DNA from: Chloroflexota bacterium
Lineage (GTDB): Bacteria > Chloroflexota > Dehalococcoidia > SHYB01 > JACPQI01
DNA length: 29,009 nucleotides
Assembly (NCBI GenBank): GCA_016190545.1
Contig: JACPQI010000081.1
Coordinates: 1-29,009 of the forward strand
Reading direction: 5' to 3'
This document shows, in pieces, positions 22,257 through 29,009 of the stretch (its first letter is position 1; every line of letters begins with the position of its first letter). The translations under genes and the position numbers were made by a program. The notes beneath the pieces are model-generated. The model was not told the DNA's origin. It saw only the letters and a list, made by a program, of their open reading frames with translations, and did no database searches.

Positions 22257-23234
22257 CTAGCCACCGAAGAACGACTTCACAGCGGCCATCACATCGTTCT
22301 CGTTGGGGATGCACGCCAGTTCCAGGTGCCGCGCGTAGGGCATGGGCACGTCCGCCCCCGCCACGCGCTTCACCTCTCCGTCTAGGTAGTCAAAGCAGCG
22401 GTCGTAGACCTGGTTCACGACCTCTGCGCCGAAAGCCCCCGTCTTCCACGCCTCTTCCACCACCACGCACCGGTTTGTCTTCTTCACAGAAGCCGCGACG
22501 GTATCTATATCCAATGGCCGTAGCGTACGCAAATCCACCACCTCGCAGTCGATGCCCTGCTTGGCCAGTTGCTCGGCGGCGGACAGGGCCACCTGGGTCA
22601 TCCGCAGGTATGCCACAATCGTGACAGCGCTGCCTTGCCGCTTCACATCCGCCTTTCCGAAAGGCACCTCATAGGGCGTCTCGGGCACCTCGCCGCGCAT
22701 CCGGTAGAGCAGAGAATGCTCCACGAAGATGATCGTGTTGTTGTCCTTCGTAGCGGTGCGGAACAGCCCTTTCACATCATAGGGGCTGGCTGGGCACACC
22801 ACCTTCAAGCCGGGAACAGTCGCATACCAGCCTTCCAGGCTCTGGGAGTGCGAGGCCGCAAGCTGGTTGCCGCCGCCGCTCACCATACGGATAATGAGCG
22901 GCACGCTGATCTGGCCGCCCGACATGGAGCGCAGCTTGGCTGCGCTGTTCACGATCTGGTCGAGCGCCAGCAGGCTGAAGTTGATACTCATGATCTCCAC
23001 GATAGGCCGCAACCCGCCCATGGCCGCGCCGATGCTGCACCCCACAATCGCCGACTCCGATATCGGCGTGTCGATAATGCGCTTGTTGCCGTACTGAGCG
23101 ATGAAGCCCTTCGTCACCGCGTAAGACCCGCCGTAGAGGCCTATGTCCTCCCCCATGATGAAGCAGTTGGGATTATTGTCCAGGGCCTCTCGCAGCGCCT
23201 GGCTCAACGCTTCCCGGTAGGTCATGACCGCCAT
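22257..23234 (-). CDS. pdhB: Pyruvate dehydrogenase E1 beta subunit
   Basis: 325 residues; ATG at 23234 with GAGGTGG close upstream. Transketolase-like pyrimidine-binding domain first (MTYREALSQALREALDNNPNCFIMGEDIG, with the conserved Glu that activates thiamine diphosphate), then VEIMSINFSLLALDQIVNSAAKLRSMSGG and the C-terminal transketolase domain. It forms the alpha2beta2 E1 with pdhA, decarboxylating pyruvate and acetylating the E2 lipoyl group. Gap to pdhA 36 bases, to pdhC 32 bases. An acetoin dehydrogenase is the main alternative, less likely from the pyruvate-type sequence. Confidence 0.93.
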   Translation of the reverse strand: MAVMTYREALSQALREALDNNPNCFIMGEDIGLYGGSYAVTKGFIAQYGNKRIIDTPISESAIVGCSIGAAMGGLRPIVEIMSINFSLLALDQIVNSAAKLRSMSGGQISVPLIIRMVSGGGNQLAASHSQSLEGWYATVPGLKVVCPASPYDVKGLFRTATKDNNTIIFVEHSLLYRMRGEVPETPYEVPFGKADVKRQGSAVTIVAYLRMTQVALSAAEQLAKQGIDCEVVDLRTLRPLDIDTVAASVKKTNRCVVVEEAWKTGAFGAEVVNQVYDRCFDYLDGEVKRVAGADVPMPYARHLELACIPNENDVMAAVKSFFGG

Positions 23235-23270
23235 AGTCCACCTCAACCTTGCGCGGAATGCGCGGCTGTC

Positions 23271-24245
23271 TTAGTCTGCGTAGATATCCTGGTACATCGT
23301 CTCCACCTGCGGGGCCGGGCTCTCGTCGGCGAACGTGACTGCCTCCGCCATTTCCTCCTCCACCGCCTGCTGGACTCGTTCGATCTTCTCCTTGGCCACA
23401 CCGTGCTCTTCCATCTGCCGACGGAGGGTGATCAGCGGGTCATGCTCCTGCCACTTCTCCGTCTCCGTCTTCTTCCGGTACTCCATCGGGTCCGCCATCG
23501 AATGGCCCCGGAAGCGATAGGTGATCGCTTCCAGGAAGTAGGGGCCTTTCCCGGAGCGCACGTGCTGCACCGCCAGGTCGGCGGCTCGCCGCATCGCCAG
23601 CGCGTCCATGCCGTCCGCCACTTTGGCCGGGATGCCGTAGGCCTCCGCCGACTTGTGGACCTCCCGCAGCGCGCAGGCCCGCTGCACTGATGTGCCCATG
23701 CCGTACCCGTTGTTTTCCAGCAGGAACAGCACCGGCAACTGCCATAGGCTCGCCAGGTTCAACGACTCCCAGAACTCGCCCTGGTTCACTGCGCCGTCGC
23801 CGAAGATGCACAGTGTCACCCGGTCTTCTTTCTTGTACTTGGCTGAAAGCGCCAGGCCCGTAGCCACCGGCAGCATGCCGCCTACGATGGCATAGCCTCC
23901 CAGGAAGCCCTTGGACGCGTCGAAGATGTGCATGGAGCCGCCTTTGCCCTTGCTGGTGCCCGTGGCTTTGCCGAACAGCTCCGCCATGATACGCTTGGAC
24001 TCAATTCCCCGTGCCAGGGCGTGGCCGTGCTCCCGGTAGTGGGTCACGATATAGTCTTGCGACTCCAGCGTGGAGAAGACGCCCGCCGCCACCGCCTCCT
24101 CGCCGATATACAGGTGCAGGAAACCGCCGATTTTCCCCTTGGCGTACATCTCGCCCGCCCGCTCCTCGAAGCGGCGGATGAGGAACATCGTGCGGTACAA
24201 CTCCAGGCTCAGGCCCTTGTCCAGGGCTACTTCTTGTGTTGCCAT
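23271..24245 (-). CDS. pdhA: Pyruvate dehydrogenase E1 alpha subunit
   Basis: 324 residues. The thiamine diphosphate motif runs from GDG (149-151) to NN (178-179) in FGDGAVNQGEFWESLNL...LFLLENNGYGMGT. Other family marks: MFLIRRFEERAGEMYAKGKIGGFLHLYIGEEA, YREHGHALARG, GGSMHIF and the phosphorylation-loop-like YRFRGHSMADPMEYR. ENNGYGMGTSV and RGHSMADP resemble mitochondrial-type pyruvate dehydrogenases. Second gene of the operon, 57 bases after lpdA. It could in principle use acetoin or a branched-chain ketoacid. Confidence 0.92.
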   Translation of the reverse strand: MATQEVALDKGLSLELYRTMFLIRRFEERAGEMYAKGKIGGFLHLYIGEEAVAAGVFSTLESQDYIVTHYREHGHALARGIESKRIMAELFGKATGTSKGKGGSMHIFDASKGFLGGYAIVGGMLPVATGLALSAKYKKEDRVTLCIFGDGAVNQGEFWESLNLASLWQLPVLFLLENNGYGMGTSVQRACALREVHKSAEAYGIPAKVADGMDALAMRRAADLAVQHVRSGKGPYFLEAITYRFRGHSMADPMEYRKKTETEKWQEHDPLITLRRQMEEHGVAKEKIERVQQAVEEEMAEAVTFADESPAPQVETMYQDIYAD

Positions 24246-24302
24246 GCGGCCTCCTCTCTGTTCGGCTCTCCTTCCACGGGGGCCTGGAAGGACGGGGCGG
24301 CG

Positions 24303-25715
24303 CTAGGCGTGTATCGCTTCACCGTAGGCTGCCAGGGCGGCCTCTTTCACCGCCTCGGACAGGGTGGGATGCGCGTGGACCGTCCACGCCAGGTCCCGGG
24401 CCGACCCCTCCACCGCTTTCAGCAGGCCTACCTCCGCCAGCAGCTCCGTCACCTCCGGCCCGATGAAGTGGGCGCCCAGCATCTCGTCATATTTCGCATC
24501 GATGACCAGCTTCACCAGACCGTGGGTCTCGCCCATGCCCATCGCCTTGCCGTTGGGCCGGAAGGGGAATTTTCCGATGCGCACTTGATGGCCCTGCTCC
24601 CGCGCCTGCGCCTCGGTGAGCCCTATGCTCGCCACCTGGGGCTGGCAGTAGGTGGCCCTGGGCATGTCTTGATAGCTCAAACGCGGCGTCTCCTTGCCCG
24701 CGATGGCCTCAGCCGCCGTCACGCCCTGGGCTGACGCGACGTGTGCCAGCAACAGCTTCCCCGTTACATCGCCGATGGCGTAGACGCCCGGCACCGTCGT
24801 CGCCATCCTGTCGTCTATCTGAATAAAGTCCTTCTCTACCCTTGCGCCAAGCTTTTCCAGGCCCAGCCCCTCGCTGTTGGGCCTGGCGCCCACCCCCAGC
24901 AGCACCACATCGCACTGCGCCTTCTTCTCCTCGCCGGAGGCCGTGCCGTAGGTTAGCGTTACCTGCTGCGCCTGCTTCTCCACCTTCTCCACCTTGGCGC
25001 TGGTCGCCACGGTGATGCCCTGCTTGGCGAAGGCCGATTCAAGCTGCTTGGAAATCTCCTCATCCTCGTTCGGCACCAGGTGAGGCAGCATCTCCAGCAC
25101 CGTCACCTTGCTGCCGTAGGCGTTGTAGAAGTAGGCGAACTCCACCCCGACGGCGCCGCCGCCGACGATGACGATGGAGGGCGGCACACGCTTGAGGGCC
25201 AGCGCCTCGCGGCTGCTCAAGACCTGCGTTCCGTCTATCTCCAGGCCCGGCAAACCGCGCGGTTTCGCCCCCGTGGCGATGATCACGTTCTTCGCGTCCA
25301 ACGTCTGTCCCGACGGTTTCACTTCAATACGATGAGCGCTCTTCAGGGACCCTTCGCCCTGGACCACGTCCACCTTGTTCTTCTTGAGAAGAAAGCCCAC
25401 GCCGCTGACCAGGGTGCGGACCACCGTGCGGCTGCGGTCGATCGCCTTGCCGATGTCATAGCGCGGGTTGTCGAAGCTCAGGCCGAACTCCTCCCCGCGC
25501 TTCAGCAGGTTCACCAGCTCGGCGTTGCGGAGCAGGGCCTTGCTGGGTATGCAGCCCCAGTTCAGGCAAACGCCGCCGATGCCGGCGTGCCCGGTGCCGT
25601 CGTCACGCTCCACCAGGGCTGTCTTCAGTCCAAGCTGCGCGGCGCGGATGGCGGCCACGTACCCGCCGGGGCCGGCCCCAATGACGACGACGTCATACTC
25701 CTGGCTCAGCGTCAT
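24303..25715 (-). CDS. lpdA: Dihydrolipoyl dehydrogenase (E3)
   Basis: 470 residues. FAD motif GAGPGG at 13-18; redox-active disulfide C50/C55 in GGVCLNWGCIPSK; NAD-binding VGGGAVGVEFA; second FAD contact YAIGDVTG; C-terminal His-Glu pair in HAHPTLSEAVKEAA. It reoxidises the E2 dihydrolipoyl group and passes electrons to NAD. First gene of the pdh operon, so E3 is made with the complex and may also serve other lipoyl enzymes. The ATG follows CGGAGGT with a four-base gap. Confidence 0.95.
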   Translation of the reverse strand: MTLSQEYDVVVIGAGPGGYVAAIRAAQLGLKTALVERDDGTGHAGIGGVCLNWGCIPSKALLRNAELVNLLKRGEEFGLSFDNPRYDIGKAIDRSRTVVRTLVSGVGFLLKKNKVDVVQGEGSLKSAHRIEVKPSGQTLDAKNVIIATGAKPRGLPGLEIDGTQVLSSREALALKRVPPSIVIVGGGAVGVEFAYFYNAYGSKVTVLEMLPHLVPNEDEEISKQLESAFAKQGITVATSAKVEKVEKQAQQVTLTYGTASGEEKKAQCDVVLLGVGARPNSEGLGLEKLGARVEKDFIQIDDRMATTVPGVYAIGDVTGKLLLAHVASAQGVTAAEAIAGKETPRLSYQDMPRATYCQPQVASIGLTEAQAREQGHQVRIGKFPFRPNGKAMGMGETHGLVKLVIDAKYDEMLGAHFIGPEVTELLAEVGLLKAVEGSARDLAWTVHAHPTLSEAVKEAALAAYGEAIHA

Positions 25716-25748
25716 ACCTCCGTGTCCGTCTCGTTGACACTCGCTCCA

Positions 25749-25754
25749 ATTATA
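25749..25754 (-). promoter_or_regulatory. Likely -10 element of the pdh operon promoter
   Basis: A perfect TATAAT on the minus strand lies 34 bases ahead of the lpdA ATG. No good -35 is found at 16-18 bases upstream, so the promoter may need an activator or another sigma contact. Confidence 0.4.
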
Positions 25755-25839
25755 ACCTTCACTCTCTCAAGGGACTTGCCAGCCCAAGGTATATGGAGGG
25801 CTCTTAACAAGGTTGTAACGTTGAACTCCTCCCGCAATT

Positions 25840-25960
25840 CTGCCCTGGGAGAGTGCAGAGAGGGCGAAGCCCTTTCTGCCGGGGGTCTGGGGCCTGTCCT
25901 GAGCCGAGCGCAGCGAGCCCTGAGCGGAGCGAAGGGGCTGCCGAAGGAGGGTGAGGGATT
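25840..25960. repeat. GC-rich intergenic repeat, copy 2
   Basis: Same orientation and same order of parts as copy 1: a leading GGGAGAGT-CAGAG arm, a hairpin (25855-25865 with 25869-25879, ten pairs and one wobble), the core CCGGGGGTCTGGGG, TGTCCTGAG, then GGGTGAGGG. It has two tandem versions of the CCTGAGC..GAGCGAAGG unit (about 25908-25937) where copy 1 has one. It lies between the 3' end of the beta-helix lipoprotein gene and lpdA, and its hairpin could end the lipoprotein transcript. Confidence 0.7.
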
Positions 25961-26032
25961 TCGGGGCAGCTTCATGGTCATTGGCGACCATTATGGCCTA
26001 CGTGACTGGATGAGGTTTGTAACAGGCCGTGC

Positions 26033-28345
26033 TTAACCCCCGCCTAACCGGAGCGTCACCGGGGTAGAGGTGAAGAAGTCAAGCGTGCCGGTCGTGCCGC
26101 CAGTGGGGGCACCGGCGGTCAGCGTCCACGGGACCTTGTAGTCCTCCTGCGAAAACGCCAGGCGCAGCACCACCGCACCTGAAGCGTCGGTCCTTCCCTG
26201 TATGGTCTGTCCTCCGCGAGTAGCCGTCACCTGGGCGTTGACCACCGGGCGGCCCTGGGAGTCTAGCACGCTGACGGGGAACTCTCGGGTCACCTGGGAG
26301 GTGAACCAGACGATGGACTTGCGCAGCTCGGGCGTCACCCTGACTGTGCCGCGAATCGTGAAGTTGTTGTCCTCAATGACCTCGGCGGCGCAGCACCAGG
26401 TGGCGTTGACGAACTCCAGCGTGCCGGTGAACCCGCGCGGGTCGAACTCCAACATGCGCGAGTTCACCAAACGAATGGTCGAATTGCCGTAGACGAACGT
26501 CCAAAAGCCGTCGCTGTCCGTGATGGTAAGGCTCCCGTTGGTAACGAAAAGGCCCCACTGGGCGAAGACGCTCGTGTTGGTCATCCGAATGTTGCGGTAC
26601 ACAAAGTCCGTTGGTTTGTTGAGTTGCAGCCCTGAAAAACTCAGCGTCTGCCCGACGATATCGATGATCACCAATTTGTTAAGCTGCGAGTCGCTCACAG
26701 CGACGCGACTACTTGCACTAGCAAAGACCGCCCAGCCGCGTTCCATGCCACCCACCAAGATGGATGGCAGGATAGTCGTATTAGTCAGTTGCACGGTGAA
26801 CGATGCGCCGTCCGAGGGGCCAAGCGACCAGCGAGGGTAGAGACCGGGCCTGAGGCCGCTTAGCGTTACGTTGGCGTCAGCCCCAAAGAACAGCGCTAGT
26901 GAGCCGATAGTCGAATCGGCAATTGTGATGATGGCGTTCCCGCCCGCCTGAACAATCCCAAAGGTACCCTCGCGCTCGTTGACCCCAGCGACGCCTGAGT
27001 GAATCGTCGAACCAGCAAGGGTGACTCGAGACTGTGCCGTGGCGTTCAGCACATTGATGAATGAGCTGTTGGTCAGCGTCACAGTTGAGCGGTCCGTCGC
27101 CGTCATGTAGAGATTGCTTGGGTCGAAGCCGGACAGGAGCGCGCTGTCCGTTGCCTCCAAGGCGGCGTTGCCAGAAAGCACGACCTCAGCACGCGGGCGG
27201 TCCTTTGGACGCATTTCCAAAACAGCATTGCGGAGCACCAGCTTGGCGCGGTCGCGCAGCGTGATGTTTCCTTGTTGCACCACGTCCTTATCGGCGATGG
27301 TGAGAACTTGGTCGCCGCTGAGCGTGATATCGCCAGTCCTCTCCTCAATAGTCCAGGCCAGGGCATTCTGTGGTGGCACGGCGCCTTCCATCACCTCGAC
27401 CGACGCGACAAGCACCTGTGATCCGTCAAGCGCTTCGAGGCCGACGCGGCCCGTTTGCGGCGCACGAGAATCGGTATGGTCCAGCACCAGAAGGTTATCA
27501 ACGTATACCTTAACCACATTACCTGTGACTGAGACCGTGACCGTTTGAAACACATCTGGACGAACGCGCCGGAATCGCGCCCGCGCCAGGTCTTCGTTCG
27601 AGAAATTCCCCGGCGTGCCGCTTGGCAGCGACCGTGCGAGATAGATTTCATTGCCAGGCACAACGCCGATATAAAAACGACCGCCATCCCCAAGACGAAC
27701 GTTGAGATGTAATCCGCCGCTCATGATGTTGAGCCGCACACGGAGCGTGTAGTCTCGCCACGCCGCGTTGCCCGCACGCGCCCACGAATGCGTGCTGCCC
27801 TGCACGCCAGACGGCGTAAGGGTCCACCCCGGTTCCAATTGCCAGCCTTGGCTTTGGCCTTGACTGAAGTCCGTGCGAAGGAGCATGCCCGGCCCCAGCG
27901 GAGGCTGTGTCGGAGGTGATGTCGGCGTCGGGGCCGGTCTCGTGGCAGTCGGCGAGGGAAGCGCTGAAGGCGTAGGACTTGGCAGCGGAGATGGAGAAGG
28001 CAACGTGGCAGTCGGAGAGGGAAGCGCCGAAGGTGTGGGACTTGGCAGCGGAGAGGGAGAAGGCAACGGGGTTGGTCTGGGCGTTGGGGACGGTGTAGGT
28101 GAAGGAGTCGGTGTGGCTGTTGGAACCGGCGTGGGAGCAAAGGTTGGACGTGGAACCGCCGTAGTCGATGGCGTGGCAGACGCCGTCACTGTGGCCGTGG
28201 GCGTATCCGTTGGCCTGGGAGGCGCCGGGGAGGTGCTGGTGGGCGATGATTCGCTAGCGCCACTGCAGGCGGCGCTGGTAGCCGTGACCACGACCAACAC
28301 CCCCAGCAACCGCCAGAGAGGCCGGAGACGACCTGTCAGCAACAT
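26033..28345 (-). CDS. Secreted lipoprotein with Pro-rich stalk, LamG-like domain and right-handed beta-helix
   Basis: 770 residues. The signal peptide ends at a lipobox-like SAAC (C27). Residues 28-150 are a Pro/Ser/Thr stalk, with a 21-residue unit (PLPSPSPLPSPTPSALPSPTAT) repeated twice. About 155-325 is a jelly-roll domain of the LamG/DUF1080 kind (FSQGQSQGWQL...YTLRVRLNIMSGGLHLNVRLGD...KVYVDNLLVLDHTD...GRVGLEALDG). About 335-670 has many short imperfect strand repeats with N/D/S/T turns (VTLTNSSFINV, ITIADSTIGSL, IRLVNSRMLEF), as in right-handed parallel beta-helices. About 690-770 is an Ig-like domain (FPVSVLDSQGRPVVNAQVTATRGG). Probably a surface protein that binds or acts on a carbohydrate; no catalytic residues can be assigned. 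Confidence 0.75.
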   Translation of the reverse strand: MLLTGRLRPLWRLLGVLVVVTATSAACSGASESSPTSTSPAPPRPTDTPTATVTASATPSTTAVPRPTFAPTPVPTATPTPSPTPSPTPRPTPLPSPSPLPSPTPSALPSPTATLPSPSPLPSPTPSALPSPTATRPAPTPTSPPTQPPLGPGMLLRTDFSQGQSQGWQLEPGWTLTPSGVQGSTHSWARAGNAAWRDYTLRVRLNIMSGGLHLNVRLGDGGRFYIGVVPGNEIYLARSLPSGTPGNFSNEDLARARFRRVRPDVFQTVTVSVTGNVVKVYVDNLLVLDHTDSRAPQTGRVGLEALDGSQVLVASVEVMEGAVPPQNALAWTIEERTGDITLSGDQVLTIADKDVVQQGNITLRDRAKLVLRNAVLEMRPKDRPRAEVVLSGNAALEATDSALLSGFDPSNLYMTATDRSTVTLTNSSFINVLNATAQSRVTLAGSTIHSGVAGVNEREGTFGIVQAGGNAIITIADSTIGSLALFFGADANVTLSGLRPGLYPRWSLGPSDGASFTVQLTNTTILPSILVGGMERGWAVFASASSRVAVSDSQLNKLVIIDIVGQTLSFSGLQLNKPTDFVYRNIRMTNTSVFAQWGLFVTNGSLTITDSDGFWTFVYGNSTIRLVNSRMLEFDPRGFTGTLEFVNATWCCAAEVIEDNNFTIRGTVRVTPELRKSIVWFTSQVTREFPVSVLDSQGRPVVNAQVTATRGGQTIQGRTDASGAVVLRLAFSQEDYKVPWTLTAGAPTGGTTGTLDFFTSTPVTLRLGGG
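27942..28067. repeat. Two tandem 63-base units inside the Pro-rich stalk
   Basis: 27942-28004 and 28005-28067 differ at only a few positions and are a whole number of codons, so each adds exactly 21 residues to the stalk. The low number of differences suggests a fairly recent duplication or ongoing length variation. Confidence 0.85.
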
Positions 28346-28438
28346 AACTCTACCCTCTATGCTGCTAAGCGCTGTTGACGGGGATTTCCCATATGGACTG
28401 CCGGTCAGTGACCTCGGTCTTCAAGCCCTGCGGGTCTG

Positions 28439-28467
28439 ATTCTGTCACTGCCCGATGAGGGTGTCAA
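28439..28467 (-). promoter_or_regulatory. Predicted promoter of the beta-helix lipoprotein gene
   Basis: On the minus strand, a perfect -35 TTGACA (28467-28462) and CAGAAT (28444-28439) have a 17-base spacer. This gives a leader of roughly 85 bases before the ATG at 28345. It lies about 40 bases downstream of the lipA stop. Confidence 0.45.
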
Positions 28468-28503
28468 TGGGTCAGTACATGTGAAGCAACAGGATCCCCG
28501 CGT

Positions 28504-29009
28504 CTAGGCCTCCCGGCCTGGCACGTGCTCGTGGGCGTGGTAGGAGCTGCGGACCAGCGGCCCCGACTCCATGTGCCGGAAGCCCATGCCAAGCCCCACG
28601 TCCCTAAGCTGCCGGAACTCCTCTGGCGCGTAGAAGCGAGCGACGGGCGCGTGTGTGGGCGAGGGGCGCAAGTACTGGCCCAGGGTCAGCACATCGCACT
28701 CCGCCTCCCGCAAGTCCGCCATCACCTCCCGCAGCTCGTCCATCGTCTCGCCCAGGCCCACCATAAGGCCCGACTTGGTGACGAGCGTGGGGTCCATTCG
28801 CTTGGCCCGCCATAGCAGCTCGATGGAGCGCTCGTAGCGCGCCTTATGCCGCACCCGCTTGTAGAGGCGCGGCACCGTCTCCGTGTTGTGGTTCAGCACC
28901 TGGGGCTTCGCTTCAACGTCTTCTCGTAGGGCATCCCAGTGGCCCATGATGTCCGGGATGAGCACCTCCACCGCGCAGTCAGGCGTCCGCTCTCGGATGC
29001 GGCGGATAC
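28504..29009 (-). CDS. lipA: Lipoyl synthase, C-terminal part (5' end outside window)
   Basis: The frame is open to the window edge; about 168 C-terminal residues are visible. Recognisable LipA segments: VEVLIPDIMGHWDAL, AKPQVLNHNTETVPRLYKRVRHKARYERSIELL, TKSGLMVGLGET, DVLTLGQYLRPSPTHAPVARFYAPEEF and the near-terminal GPLVRSSYHAHE, which includes the conserved RSSY serine that contacts the auxiliary cluster. The radical SAM CxxxCxxC and the auxiliary cluster cysteines are in the missing N-terminal part. The enzyme inserts two sulfurs into octanoyl-lysine to make the lipoyl group used by the pdhC product. It runs in the same direction as the pdh operon, separated from it by the beta-helix gene. 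Confidence 0.94.
   Translation of the reverse strand, partial: IRRIRERTPDCAVEVLIPDIMGHWDALREDVEAKPQVLNHNTETVPRLYKRVRHKARYERSIELLWRAKRMDPTLVTKSGLMVGLGETMDELREVMADLREAECDVLTLGQYLRPSPTHAPVARFYAPEEFRQLRDVGLGMGFRHMESGPLVRSSYHAHEHVPGREA

Larger units (their letters stand above)
25716..26032. other. 317-base intergenic region: lpdA promoter area and repeat copy 2
   Basis: No gene is supported here. From the lpdA side it holds a likely leader with a TATAAT -10 (minus strand, 25754-25749), a stretch without clear features, the second copy of the GC-rich repeat (about 25840-25960), and about 70 bases without recognisable signals before the stop of the beta-helix lipoprotein gene. Short open frames on both strands follow the repeat and have no recognisable protein signature. 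Confidence 0.6.

Noticed and set aside
25712..25991. Small minus-strand frames over repeat copy 2
   Set aside because: They consist mainly of translated repeat sequence and have no homology-like features.
1..29009. Search for CRISPR arrays, transposases, phage genes and rRNA
   Set aside because: No regularly spaced repeats, transposase or integrase motifs or rRNA-like stretches were seen; the only RNA gene found is tRNA-Pro.

Overview
The window is a gene-dense, GC-rich bacterial chromosome segment with no sign of phage, plasmid or insertion-sequence content. The best guess for the host is an uncultivated member of the Chloroflexota, possibly Dehalococcoidia-like. The hints are a DUF5667 protein paired with an ECF sigma factor, a luciferase-like (LLM, F420-type) oxidoreductase, a CcmD-like protein with a coiled-coil tail, lipoproteins with long Pro/Thr/Ser linkers and a GC-rich intergenic repeat. 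This is inference from gene style; no marker gene was compared.

Layout. (1) 1-3420, + strand: cytochrome c maturation block, with the tail of a membrane-anchored protein, then ccmA, ccmB, ccmC, a ccmD-like gene and a ccmE-like gene, mostly with overlapping stops and starts. (2) 3489-8404, + strand: an electron-transfer operon holding a 709-aa GltD-like NAD(P)/FAD/Fe-S oxidoreductase, a cytochrome b6-like subunit, a subunit IV-like cytochrome b C-terminal protein, a Tat-exported Rieske protein and an anchored mono-heme cytochrome c. It ends at a perfect 38-bp palindrome shared with a convergent zinc-finger anti-sigma-like gene. (3) 8871-13475, - strand: a ferric-iron ABC transporter operon (binding lipoprotein, cupredoxin lipoprotein, fused double permease, ATPase) behind a promoter with ATTAGT dyads. 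(4) 13634-16244, + strand: tRNA-Pro(UGG) with its promoter, a zinc-finger membrane protein, a HAD phosphatase and a MEMO-family protein. (5) 16241-19247, - strand: a DUF5667 membrane protein, an ECF sigma factor and an LLM oxidoreductase. (6) 19320-20819: a GC-rich repeat, a DUF167 gene (+), yggT and proC (-). (7) 20968-25715, - strand: pyruvate dehydrogenase operon lpdA-pdhA-pdhB-pdhC. (8) 25716-29009: a second copy of the repeat, a large secreted beta-helix lipoprotein gene (-) and the 3' part of lipoyl synthase lipA (-).

How the genes fit together. The Ccm proteins move and chaperone heme for c-type cytochromes, and a c-type cytochrome is encoded in the next operon. The Fe-S flavoprotein, b-type cytochrome, Rieske protein and cytochrome c look like one complex in which a cytosolic NAD(P)-linked module is coupled to a quinol-oxidising b6/Rieske core. 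This is the most interesting system in the window. Lipoyl synthase would supply the lipoyl group of the PDH E2 subunit encoded nearby. The iron transporter supports the heavy demand for Fe-S and heme.
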